From Fibrobacter sp. UWH6 (GTDB taxonomy: Bacteria; Fibrobacterota; Fibrobacteria; Fibrobacterales; Fibrobacteraceae): a stretch of DNA of 42,320 nt. This document shows positions 1 through 6,547 of the stretch, in pieces (position 1 is the stretch's first letter; each line of letters starts with the position of its first letter). The stretch lies in the NCBI RefSeq assembly GCF_900142465.1, contig NZ_FRAX01000023.1, positions 1 through 42,320 on the forward strand. Reading direction: 5' to 3'. The position numbers and the translations under genes were made by a program. The notes under the pieces are model-generated. The model was given only the letters and a program-made list of their open reading frames with translations. It ran no database searches and had not been told where the DNA came from.

Positions 1-72
1 GAACACGGAAGTCAAGCCTCCTATCGCCGATGGTACCTGGCCTACGGGTCCGGGAGAGTAGGTCGCCGCTGG
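1..72 (+). rRNA. rrf: 5S ribosomal RNA, 3' part
   Basis: The first bases match the conserved core and 3' half of bacterial 5S rRNA: GAACACGGAAGTCAAGCC, then GATGGTACC, then GGGAGAGTAGGTCGCCGC. The 5' part lies outside the window. The exact 3' end is uncertain by a few bases. A strong terminator follows directly, so this is probably the last gene of an rRNA operon entering from the left. Confidence 0.93.
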
Positions 73-78
73 ATTCAC

Positions 79-116
79 GGGCCCCCCGAGGAAAACCTCG
101 GGGGGCCCTTTCTTTT
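79..116 (+). terminator. rRNA operon terminator
   Basis: A perfect 13-bp stem (79-91 with 96-108) closes on an AAAA loop and is followed by TTTCTTTT. Stem arms are GGGCCCCCCGAGG and CCTCGGGGGGCCC. This is a textbook intrinsic terminator immediately after the 5S rRNA. Confidence 0.95.
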
Positions 117-332
117 ATGTCCATCGCCGTCGCGCCGGGGCGTCGACGCGGGCATCGCCCGCCGTACATGGGCGCGGCTTCGGCCCGCCGCACCTGCCGT
201 CGCCAGGCGCAGGCCATGAGCTGTCGCAGGAGGCTTACCGGGAAAGGCGGACCCTGCCGGCGGCCTTTCCGCCTGTCCCCAGGTTTGCGGGGCCTGCCCG
301 ACGAATACCATTCAAAAAAGTGTTTTTGTTTT
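117..332. other. G+C-rich gap with no recognisable gene
   Basis: No convincing coding region is seen between the rRNA terminator and the pilin-like gene. Bases 117-300 are far more G+C-rich than the rest: 47 of 60 bases at 121-180 are G or C, against 16 of 60 at 301-360. The stretch can fold; for example GGAAAGGC at 241-248 pairs with GCCTTTCC at 263-270. Short reading frames across it have arginine-rich, protein-unlike translations. Confidence 0.5.
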
Positions 333-338
333 TATCTT
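333..338 (+). promoter_or_regulatory. -10-like hexamer before the pilin-like gene
   Basis: TATCTT ends 7 bases before the ATG at 346, and no Shine-Dalgarno is present. With this spacing transcription would begin at or next to the start codon, suggesting a leaderless mRNA. It favours the ATG at 346 over the one at 340. Confidence 0.45.
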
Positions 339-345
339 TATGTCT

Positions 346-798
346 ATGAAACGAGCTTTTACGCGAAAAGATTTTATTATCACTATTGTTATCTTGGTTG
401 TATTTTGTGCGATTACTTTGCCTAAAGTTTTGGGACTTACTTCTGGTTCTCCTGAAAGGCAAGATATGGTTTACGCCAGGAGCGCACAGAAATTGGCTGT
501 CTTGAAGTTCAAGGAAGTTGAGCTGCATGACGGGGAGGTCCTTTACTATTACGATGCCTCTCGCGTAAAGGTTCTTGATGCTGCAAATCGTCGCGATGCA
601 GCGAAGTTGTCCAGTATTCGACCTTATGGTTCTTCTACAAGGATGGATTATGACGGTAGCCGTACTGGTGCTGTCGGGGTTCCTGATGGTAAATTCCTTA
701 AGATCCAGATGGATTCCACCGGAAAGATTCTGGGAATGTTCTGGGTGAAGGAGGCCGAGGTAGGAGACGCTAATGAGAATGCCCCTGCTGAAGATTAG
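346..798 (+). CDS. Type IV pilin-like / pseudopilin-like protein with degenerate leader
   Basis: The protein has about 150 residues and one hydrophobic helix at the N-terminus. The motif AFTRKDFIITIVIL lines up with the prepilin pattern GFTLIELxxVxxIL. Here the residue before the presumed cleavage site is A rather than G, and the fifth mature residue is D rather than E. The helix ends in TLPKVLGL, the usual place for the P-K of pseudopilins. The remainder is a soluble, beta-rich-looking domain with a KFLKIQMDSTGKILGMFW segment. Such proteins normally assemble at the inner membrane in pilus or type II secretion structures. The altered motif makes processing by a prepilin peptidase uncertain. 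No other pilus gene is nearby. An ATG six bases upstream (340) is possible. A bidirectional terminator follows. Confidence 0.7.
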   Translation: MKRAFTRKDFIITIVILVVFCAITLPKVLGLTSGSPERQDMVYARSAQKLAVLKFKEVELHDGEVLYYYDASRVKVLDAANRRDAAKLSSIRPYGSSTRMDYDGSRTGAVGVPDGKFLKIQMDSTGKILGMFWVKEAEVGDANENAPAED

Positions 799-826
799 GG
801 TCAGGATGTCTTAAGGGCATTGCAAA

Positions 827-859
827 AAACGCGGGATTGTTTCCCGCGTTTGCTTTTTT
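827..859 (+). terminator. Intrinsic terminator, bidirectional
   Basis: AAACGCGGGA (827-836) pairs with TCCCGCGTTT (842-851), followed by GC and six T's. The left arm is preceded by A's, so it can also terminate the 59-residue gene on the minus strand. It lies between the two convergent genes. Confidence 0.85.
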
Positions 860-929
860 AGGTGTTATGGTGGATAAGACGAATAACCGTGTGAAGCCTG
901 CTTGGGGTTATTCCCCATGAGTGATTGCC

Positions 930-1109
930 CTAGCGGGCTGCGTTGCGGCTTGCCTGCTGGATTTCTTTGTCGTTGAGAGCGTAGGCGTATTTTTCTAGGC
1001 GCTGCTCCATGAAGGTCATTTGCTTTACCAGCTTGTTTTTTTCGTTTGCCAGGCGTTTGTATTCCGGATTGCGCATCAGGGGATTTTCTTCTTGATTCGT
1101 ATTTGCCAT
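930..1109 (-). CDS. Small charged helical protein, 59 residues
   Basis: This small reading frame starts MANTNQEENPLMRNPEYKRL and ends in QQASRNAAR. A good ribosome-binding site (AGGAAG) lies 6 bases upstream of the ATG. The central part (about residues 16-50) is rich in K, E, L and Q with hydrophobic residues spaced as in an amphipathic helix or short coiled coil. No cysteine, membrane segment or signal peptide is seen. The function is unknown. The good ribosome-binding site, ordinary residue composition and a shared terminator downstream support a real gene. Confidence 0.6.
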   Translation of the reverse strand: MANTNQEENPLMRNPEYKRLANEKNKLVKQMTFMEQRLEKYAYALNDKEIQQASRNAAR

Positions 1110-1175
1110 TTTTTCTTCCTTTTTTTTGCCTTACGATACTTTTATCGTTTTGAAATTTTGAAGTGTCGAGTGGAA

Positions 1176-1307
1176 GTGAAAAAATTCTAGATTTCTCCGT
1201 TTTACTATACCAATGCATTTGCGGCATCTGTAAAGCCGCCTTTGGATAGCGATGGCTGTTACGCTATTTCTACTGCAGATGAACTTTATGGATTCAGTAG
1301 AATGTAA
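1176..1307 (+). pseudogene. Relic of a Fibrobacter secreted-protein gene (N-terminal piece)
   Basis: The frame ending at the TAA of 1305 reads SPFYYTNAFAASVKPP, then DSDGCYAISTADELYGFS. The DGCYxIStADELYGF pattern is what I recall after the signal peptide of many Fibrobacter secreted proteins, and TNAFA-A resembles a signal-peptidase site. Upstream the same frame reads V-K-K-F-stop, as if a signal peptide had been disrupted. The frame stops just where the conserved domain should continue. I read this as the decayed N-terminus of a lost gene. The family assignment rests on memory of the motif. Confidence 0.5.
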
Positions 1308-1490
1308 GTTTAGGAAATGGAATACCGTTGGTTAGGATTACTGAATTCCATTTCCGGTTTGTATGTAAAAGATTCATATTTTGCAGGACCTTAATCCCGG
1401 GGTGTACTTTATTTCATCAAGGATGGGATGAAATATCAGACAAGGAAACTGCAGTTGAAATAAGTCCGGATTTTTTTTTACCCGAACGAG
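1308..1490. other. Intergenic stretch with two inverted repeats
   Basis: No gene is supported here. GGAAATGGAAT at 1313-1323 is repeated inverted at 1345-1355 (11 of 11 bp, 21-base loop). TATTTCATC at 1410-1418 pairs with GATGAAATA at 1427-1435. Neither is followed by a T run on the plus strand. They may be remains of the relic gene's 3' region or of a small element. Confidence 0.4.
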
Positions 1491-1520
1491 AAAAAGGCAA
1501 GTCTCACGACCTGCCTTTTT
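1491..1520 (-). terminator. Intrinsic terminator of the helical-repeat gene
   Basis: AAAAAGGCA (1491-1499) pairs with TGCCTTTTT (1512-1520), so on the minus strand a hairpin ends in a T run. It lies about 35 bases past the stop codon of the minus-strand gene at 1554-2552 and is symmetrical enough to work in both directions. Confidence 0.75.
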
Positions 1521-1553
1521 TCAATTCATTCGTAGTAAACCGTTGCGTAAATC

Positions 1554-2552
1554 CTAGATCTTCCAGAGGGAAGGGATGGGGCTGGTGCTATCGTAGATGT
1601 CGTCGGCTTCGCGCATGGTAATGGACTTACTCTTGAGAGGAAGCATGCGGCGGGCGTCATCGTTGGCGGCCTTGCTGTAGGCTCCTGCCTTCTTGAACCA
1701 GCGGAGGGCTACGTTGTACATCTTGGCGCGTTCCAGGATCTTGCCGATGGCGGCGATGGCGTTACCGTAGGCTTCGCTGTCGTCTCCGGAAAACTTGAAA
1801 TAGGCATCCAGTTCGCTTTCCCAGAAATCCAGTTCCTGGTAGCAGGGGAGCACTACAGATTCGCTGATGGTAACGGCGTCCATGTTGCCTGCCTTTGCGT
1901 TGGCGGCGATGGCGACGATGGCTTCTGCAAGTTCCTTGCGGCCGGTCTTCTTTGCGATTTCGAGCCAGGGGGCGATAAAGCGTGTGACGCCGTGGAAGGA
2001 TTGCATGCGGGCGAGAGCTGCATCGGCATCGGCGAGGCCTGCGTCCTTGGCTTTCTTGTACCAGCCGGCAGCCTTGGCGTGGTTGCCGGCCTCTTCGCAC
2101 TTTTTGCCGAAGTCGTTGGCCATGTTGCCGGATTCGGCGGCGGCGATTGCGGAGAGTTCTTCTGCGCTGCTGCCGTCTTCATCCAGTTCGCCGGCGGAGA
2201 GGTACATCTCGTAGGCGGTTTCCAGCAGGTTGGCGCGGACGAAGTATGTGGCCAGTGCCAGTGCCAGCTTGCGGGTATAGGGCGGAGTCTGGAGGGCGTA
2301 TTCCTGCCAGTCGGCGGCTTCGCCTGCAGGGATTTCAGCTACGGATTCGGTGCCGGCGGCAATAGTTGCGGCATGACCCTTGGCCTGTGCAATCTTTTCA
2401 AGAGCCTTGCGGCCTACTGCTGAAGTGCTGTCTTCCACAGAGGAACCGACAATCAGTTCAAGCAGAGCCTGTGCAATCTTGAAATGACCTTGATTCTTTG
2501 CCATGACTAGGCGGCTATAATAGCTTGGGATGACTGCTGCGTCAAGATTCAT
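1554..2552 (-). CDS. Alanine-rich helical-repeat (TPR/Sel1-like) protein
   Basis: The 332-residue protein begins MNLDAAVIPSYYSRLVMAKN and has no signal peptide or membrane segment. It is dominated by paired amphipathic helices. Segments such as AAGWYKKAKDAGLADADAALARM (about residues 170-192) and NVALRWFKKAGAYSKAANDDA near the C-terminus follow the Sel1/TPR pattern (A-x-x-W-Y-x-K-A-x-x-x-G). Such repeats usually form a solenoid that binds other proteins. An AGGG site precedes the ATG. The gene stands alone between a relic gene and the divergent PARIS-like pair. Its specific role is unknown. Confidence 0.75.
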   Translation of the reverse strand: MNLDAAVIPSYYSRLVMAKNQGHFKIAQALLELIVGSSVEDSTSAVGRKALEKIAQAKGHAATIAAGTESVAEIPAGEAADWQEYALQTPPYTRKLALALATYFVRANLLETAYEMYLSAGELDEDGSSAEELSAIAAAESGNMANDFGKKCEEAGNHAKAAGWYKKAKDAGLADADAALARMQSFHGVTRFIAPWLEIAKKTGRKELAEAIVAIAANAKAGNMDAVTISESVVLPCYQELDFWESELDAYFKFSGDDSEAYGNAIAAIGKILERAKMYNVALRWFKKAGAYSKAANDDARRMLPLKSKSITMREADDIYDSTSPIPSLWKI

Positions 2553-2685
2553 AATGCCCTCGGTAAGTTTTTATAGTTTGCAGTTCTTTTCCTGCGAACT
2601 CATAAATAGAAATTATTTGTTGGCGGTTTTCGGGCATTTTTTGGGGATATCGCCATTTTTAGGGGTTCATCGGGGTTTATTGAAT

Positions 2686-2691
2686 TAGATT
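2686..2691 (+). promoter_or_regulatory. -10-like hexamer before ariA-like gene
   Basis: TAGATT ends 7 bases before the ATG at 2699. No Shine-Dalgarno is seen, so the PARIS-like transcript may be leaderless. Confidence 0.4.
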
Positions 2692-2698
2692 TAAGTCT

Positions 2699-4231
2699 AT
2701 GAAGAGAATTACCTCCCTGAAGATCGAGAAGCTGTTCGGTACTTTCGACTACGAAATTGATTTCGAGAAGACCGACGGTTTTACCATTTTGACTGCACCC
2801 AATGGTTTCGGCAAGTCCACCGTCCTGAAGATTATCCGTGCTGCCGCCGTGGGCAATTTCTGCTATTTTGCGGGCCTGGTTTTTGACCGTATCGAAATGA
2901 AGTTCAAGGGCACCATGGGAGACGAGTGGAGACCTAGAATGGGGCCGGGATCGGAACCTCTCAGTGACGAGGAGGCGGCAAGGCCCAAGGAAACCATATT
3001 GTTCATCGAGAAGACGGCCCGTGTCGTGGAGGAGTCGGAAGAGGAGGCCTCATCTTCTGAGAATAGCGACGAGGAGACTTTCCAGCCTTACGTTTGCCGC
3101 ATCTGTTGCGATGACTTCGAGAATTTCTTTACGGATGAGGATATCGACCGTTCCGTCAGCGAGGTGGTGGGTTCCATCCAGACATTGGAGCCCATGTACC
3201 AATATATGTCAAATGGGTCCTGCAGACTTTGGAAAGACAAGAAGGATGGGGAAGTCTTCGACATGTCGGGTGTGTTCCGCAGGTACAGTCTGCACTTCCG
3301 CAGGATATTCCCGTGGCTTGTCACATTGGTGCGTCGCCTGAATTTCGAGGTGAACTACATCAGTACCAACCGCCTGTACAACGAAGAGATCGAAAGGTCG
3401 GTTTCGGGTTTCGCCGGACGCGTTCGTGGCCGTCAGATCGAAGAGGGGCAGGACCTGGGGCTGAACCCTCACCTTCTGAAGATTTTCAGTATCAGTGACG
3501 ATATCCGTGCGGCTCATAACCGCTGCATGCGGGCGCAGCTCCAGATTGCCCGAAATCTTGAATCCAACTTCGTGGACCGTGTGGTGGAAACGCTGAACCA
3601 GAAAAATCGTCCTTCCGCCGAGGAGACCCGCAAGAAGATTTCCTCCAAGATGACTTCCATCGCCAGGCTGGAGAAGAGTTGCAACGAGTTCGGTATCATT
3701 ACTTCGGCCAACAAGAAGAAGAGCAAGAATCCCGAGACCGATGACGATTCCGCATTGATCGTGTTCAGCATGTATCTGGATGATGTGAAGGCCAAGATGG
3801 ATGTTTTTGAACCGCTGATCAAGAAGCTGAAGATTTTCTCGGAGTCGCTGAAGGAACTGCTGGACCTGAAGACGGTTACCATCAATCTCTCGGACTGGGA
3901 AAGTATCCTGGGAATCAAGAATTCCAGGTCCGGTGCAGCCATTCCCCTGGATGCCCTGTCTTCTGGTGAACAGCATCTGATTGTGCTTCTGGGGCGTCTG
4001 CTTTTTGATGCCAATAATTCCGAGGCGCTGGTGATGATGGACGAACCTGAAATTTCCTTCCACCCCAGTTGGCAGGAGGAGTTTTCTGAGATCCTCTTCA
4101 AGATTCAGAACGAGTCCCGCGATGCGAAGAACGCAAGGCCCAAGCGCCAGTTTATCGTGGCGACTCATTCGCCGGCCTTTATCGGCGATCACTGGGACAA
4201 GACTGTGGAACTGGCCAAGATGGTCAAGTAG
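2699..4231 (+). CDS. ariA: AriA-like ABC-type ATPase of a PARIS-like anti-phage system
   Basis: The 510-residue protein is an SMC/RecF-type ATPase. The Walker A motif is APNGFGKST at residues 33-41. An ABC signature-like LSSGEQ lies at 420-425, Walker B MMDEPE at 446-451, and a switch histidine in ATHSP near 490. The middle carries an acidic insert rich in E and S (about 105-125) and helical segments that could form a short coiled coil. The gene is followed after 6 bases by a DUF4435 gene. In PARIS, AriA is the ATPase that holds the Toprim effector AriB until a phage anti-restriction protein is sensed. The role is inferred from this pairing and the motifs; another ATPase/DUF4435 family is possible. 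Confidence 0.72.
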   Translation: MKRITSLKIEKLFGTFDYEIDFEKTDGFTILTAPNGFGKSTVLKIIRAAAVGNFCYFAGLVFDRIEMKFKGTMGDEWRPRMGPGSEPLSDEEAARPKETILFIEKTARVVEESEEEASSSENSDEETFQPYVCRICCDDFENFFTDEDIDRSVSEVVGSIQTLEPMYQYMSNGSCRLWKDKKDGEVFDMSGVFRRYSLHFRRIFPWLVTLVRRLNFEVNYISTNRLYNEEIERSVSGFAGRVRGRQIEEGQDLGLNPHLLKIFSISDDIRAAHNRCMRAQLQIARNLESNFVDRVVETLNQKNRPSAEETRKKISSKMTSIARLEKSCNEFGIITSANKKKSKNPETDDDSALIVFSMYLDDVKAKMDVFEPLIKKLKIFSESLKELLDLKTVTINLSDWESILGIKNSRSGAAIPLDALSSGEQHLIVLLGRLLFDANNSEALVMMDEPEISFHPSWQEEFSEILFKIQNESRDAKNARPKRQFIVATHSPAFIGDHWDKTVELAKMVK

Positions 4232-4237
4232 GTTCGG

Positions 4238-5257
4238 ATGGCTTTCGAGTACCTGGAAGATTTTGGCAGGAAGCGTCCCGCTTACGACGTGAATCTGGCA
4301 CGAATGCGCAATGACGCCCATTCGGATAAGATTACGTTGTTTGTAGAAGGGGATGACGACCGCACATTCTTCCGGAGTCACCTGAAGGACCGTCTTAAAT
4401 GGAAAATCGAATTCGGCCCCAAGAAGAAGGGCGTGCTTGCCCGCTACCGGAAATACCTGGAAAATCCGACGGTCCATTTTGCGGTGTTCTGCGTGGATCT
4501 GGATTTTGACTTTGCCGTGGAACTTTTGAAAAAATCAAGGGATGACAGTTCGCGGATCATCGATGATGAACAGCTGCTGTATCAGCTTTTTGATGTAGAC
4601 GCCTGCGCCGGCTTTAACGATCTTGAAACGTTCCTGTTCCTGTCGGATTCCTATTCTGGCATGATGGTGGAATATTATGACGATGACGAAATCATCGAGA
4701 GTATCCGTGACGGGATCAAGACGGTGGGCGTGACCATGGGGGCTTTGCGGGTGGCGAATATCCTGGTTCGCGAGGAATGGGGTTTGCCTGACGATGCCTC
4801 GATGCTGTGTCAGCGGGAGGGCGGGAATCATGGCTGCCTGAAGTTTGATGTGGACTTTATGGATTCCTTCGGCTTGCTGGACCTGAAACATCTGACTTCT
4901 GCAAGCTTGGAACTGATCGGCGAGAACTTGATGCTGGCCTTTTCGGAGAATGAATATACTGAACACTTGCCTGCCGTTATAAAGAGGGCGGCGGAGGTCC
5001 TGGATTTTATCGAGGGCCACCCGAAATATTTTGCCAATTTCCTGCGGGGCCACGACCTGATGGATTTGCTTGCCCGTAGAATGGCCTTTGACAGGAACCG
5101 CAAGGGGAGTTCATTCAAGTCCAGGAAAAAACTGCCCGATGGCGGCAAGGTGGATTTCGAGAAATTCCGCGAAGAGCTGGAATCGGACCTTCGAAAGGCG
5201 GCAGGCGATTCCATGGAGCGGATCAAGGAATTCCCCCTGGGCAGATTGCTGAAATAA
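4238..5257 (+). CDS. ariB: AriB-like DUF4435 Toprim-type effector of a PARIS-like system
   Basis: The 339-residue protein has the DUF4435/Toprim layout. The motif LFVEGDDDRTFF puts the acidic residue at E37. It is followed by a glycine-containing segment (GPKKKGVL) and by FCVDLDFDF, giving the D87-x-D89 pair that binds metal in Toprim nucleases. DLETFLF matches the DUF4435 pattern of an acidic residue before an aromatic strand. AriB of PARIS is a nuclease that cleaves host tRNA once released by AriA, stopping phage growth. The gene is 6 bases after the ATPase gene, so the two are probably co-expressed. Toxicity and target are not visible in the sequence. Confidence 0.72.
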   Translation: MAFEYLEDFGRKRPAYDVNLARMRNDAHSDKITLFVEGDDDRTFFRSHLKDRLKWKIEFGPKKKGVLARYRKYLENPTVHFAVFCVDLDFDFAVELLKKSRDDSSRIIDDEQLLYQLFDVDACAGFNDLETFLFLSDSYSGMMVEYYDDDEIIESIRDGIKTVGVTMGALRVANILVREEWGLPDDASMLCQREGGNHGCLKFDVDFMDSFGLLDLKHLTSASLELIGENLMLAFSENEYTEHLPAVIKRAAEVLDFIEGHPKYFANFLRGHDLMDLLARRMAFDRNRKGSSFKSRKKLPDGGKVDFEKFREELESDLRKAAGDSMERIKEFPLGRLLK

Positions 5258-5272
5258 TTTTTCTCCCATATC

Positions 5273-5305
5273 TGACATTTTAGTGTCAATTTTCGATAGT
5301 ATATT
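5273..5305 (+). promoter_or_regulatory. Candidate promoter/operator region of sbcDC
   Basis: TGACA (5273-5277) is repeated inverted as TGTCA (5284-5288) with a 6-base gap. A -10-like TATATT lies at 5300-5305. The sbcD gene then has its own ribosome-binding site, so it probably has a promoter separate from the PARIS-like pair. Confidence 0.35.
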
Positions 5306-5362
5306 TGTAGACCGAAAAAGAGTCTGGTTCTACAACGCATATTTTTTAGGAGAAGAGAGAAA

Positions 5363-6547
5363 ATGAAGTTTATCCATACGGCGGACCTGCATATCGGTAA
5401 ACGCATCTGCGAGCGTTCCATGCTGGAAGACCAGAGGTATATTCTAGCTGAAATCCTGAAGATTGTAGAAGAAGAAAAGCCGGATGGTGTATTGATTGCC
5501 GGTGATGTATATGACAAGTCTGTGCCCAGTGCCGAAGCTGTGGAAGCGTTGGATGATTTCCTGGTTAAGCTGTCCGATTTCGGTACGAAGGTTTTCGTGT
5601 TGAGCGGTAACCATGATTCCGCCGAGCGAATTGCATTTGGCGGTCGTCTCATGGCTAGCCGCAACGTTTTTATGTCTCCAGTCTATACGGGTGAGTTTGC
5701 ACCTGTGACCTTGAAAGATGAGTTTGGCGAGGTGGATGTCTGGATGCTTCCCTTTGTGCGTCCGGCGACAATCAAGGCGTCCCTTGGGGTAGGTGAAGAG
5801 GCTGATGCTGAACGGGAACAGATTACTGATTATACAAGCGCCATAGGGATGGCCTTAAGCAAGATGAATCGTATTCCCGGACGCCGAAATGTTTTGCTGG
5901 CCCACCAGTTTGTAACCGGTGCCCAGGTGGATGAAGCCGGCTCCGAGGAATTCGTGGGAGGCTTGGACAATGTGGATTCCTACGTCTTTGAAGGCTTTGA
6001 CTATGTAGCCCTAGGCCATATACATCGCCCGCAGAATGTTGCCGTGAATAAGTCGGGAGTAGGCTATGTCCGCTATAGCGGTACGCCATTGAAGTATTCC
6101 CTTTCCGAGGCGCCCCACAAGAAGTCCGTAACGGTGGTGGAACTTGGTGACGAATTGGAAATACGTGAAATCCCGCTAAAACCCATGCGAGATGTTCGCA
6201 AGATCGAGGCGAGTTTTGAAACTCTGGTTTCGGCGGAATTCCGTGAAACCCAGGTGCGGGAGGGCAAGAGTCTTGACGACTACATCTATGCGGTGCTTAC
6301 CGATGAAATCGATGTGTCGGATGCTGCTGCAAAGTTGCGTGGGTATTATCCGAACTTGATGGCTTTGACTTATAACAATTCCCGCACGAGGAGTGTCGCT
6401 AACCTTGATTCTGAGAATGTAGACCAGAAAACTCCTGAGGAAGTATTCAGTGATTTCTTCAAGGAAATGAACAATCGCGAAATGGATGAGGAGGAAAGCG
6501 AATTCGTTAAGGATTTGATTAAATCTATTTGGGAGGGCAACCGATAA
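5363..6547 (+). CDS. sbcD: Exonuclease SbcCD, nuclease subunit D
   Basis: The 394-residue protein has the calcineurin-like phosphodiesterase motifs of SbcD/Mre11 in order: TADLHIGK near the N-terminus (D and H), AGDVYDKS (GDxxD), SGNHDS (GNHD), a histidine in LLAHQF, and GHIHRPQ (GHxH). Length is close to the usual 400. SbcD is the Mn-dependent nuclease that, with SbcC, opens hairpins and trims blocked DNA ends. A clear ribosome-binding site (AGGAGAAG) precedes the ATG. The TAA stop shares its last base with the sbcC start (TAATG), so translation is coupled. Confidence 0.95.
   Translation: MKFIHTADLHIGKRICERSMLEDQRYILAEILKIVEEEKPDGVLIAGDVYDKSVPSAEAVEALDDFLVKLSDFGTKVFVLSGNHDSAERIAFGGRLMASRNVFMSPVYTGEFAPVTLKDEFGEVDVWMLPFVRPATIKASLGVGEEADAEREQITDYTSAIGMALSKMNRIPGRRNVLLAHQFVTGAQVDEAGSEEFVGGLDNVDSYVFEGFDYVALGHIHRPQNVAVNKSGVGYVRYSGTPLKYSLSEAPHKKSVTVVELGDELEIREIPLKPMRDVRKIEASFETLVSAEFRETQVREGKSLDDYIYAVLTDEIDVSDAAAKLRGYYPNLMALTYNNSRTRSVANLDSENVDQKTPEEVFSDFFKEMNNREMDEEESEFVKDLIKSIWEGNR

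Noticed and set aside
30-425. Frames across the G+C-rich gap
   Set aside because: Both strands give arginine- and proline-rich translations that begin inside 5S rRNA or the terminator; they reflect base composition only.
1328-1621. 97-codon plus-strand frame
   Set aside because: Its start lies within an inverted repeat, it runs through a terminator into the antisense of the helical-repeat gene, and composition is not protein-like.
3209-4477. 422-codon minus-strand frame across the PARIS-like pair
   Set aside because: It spans two plus-strand genes with clear Walker and Toprim motifs and shows no motif of its own.
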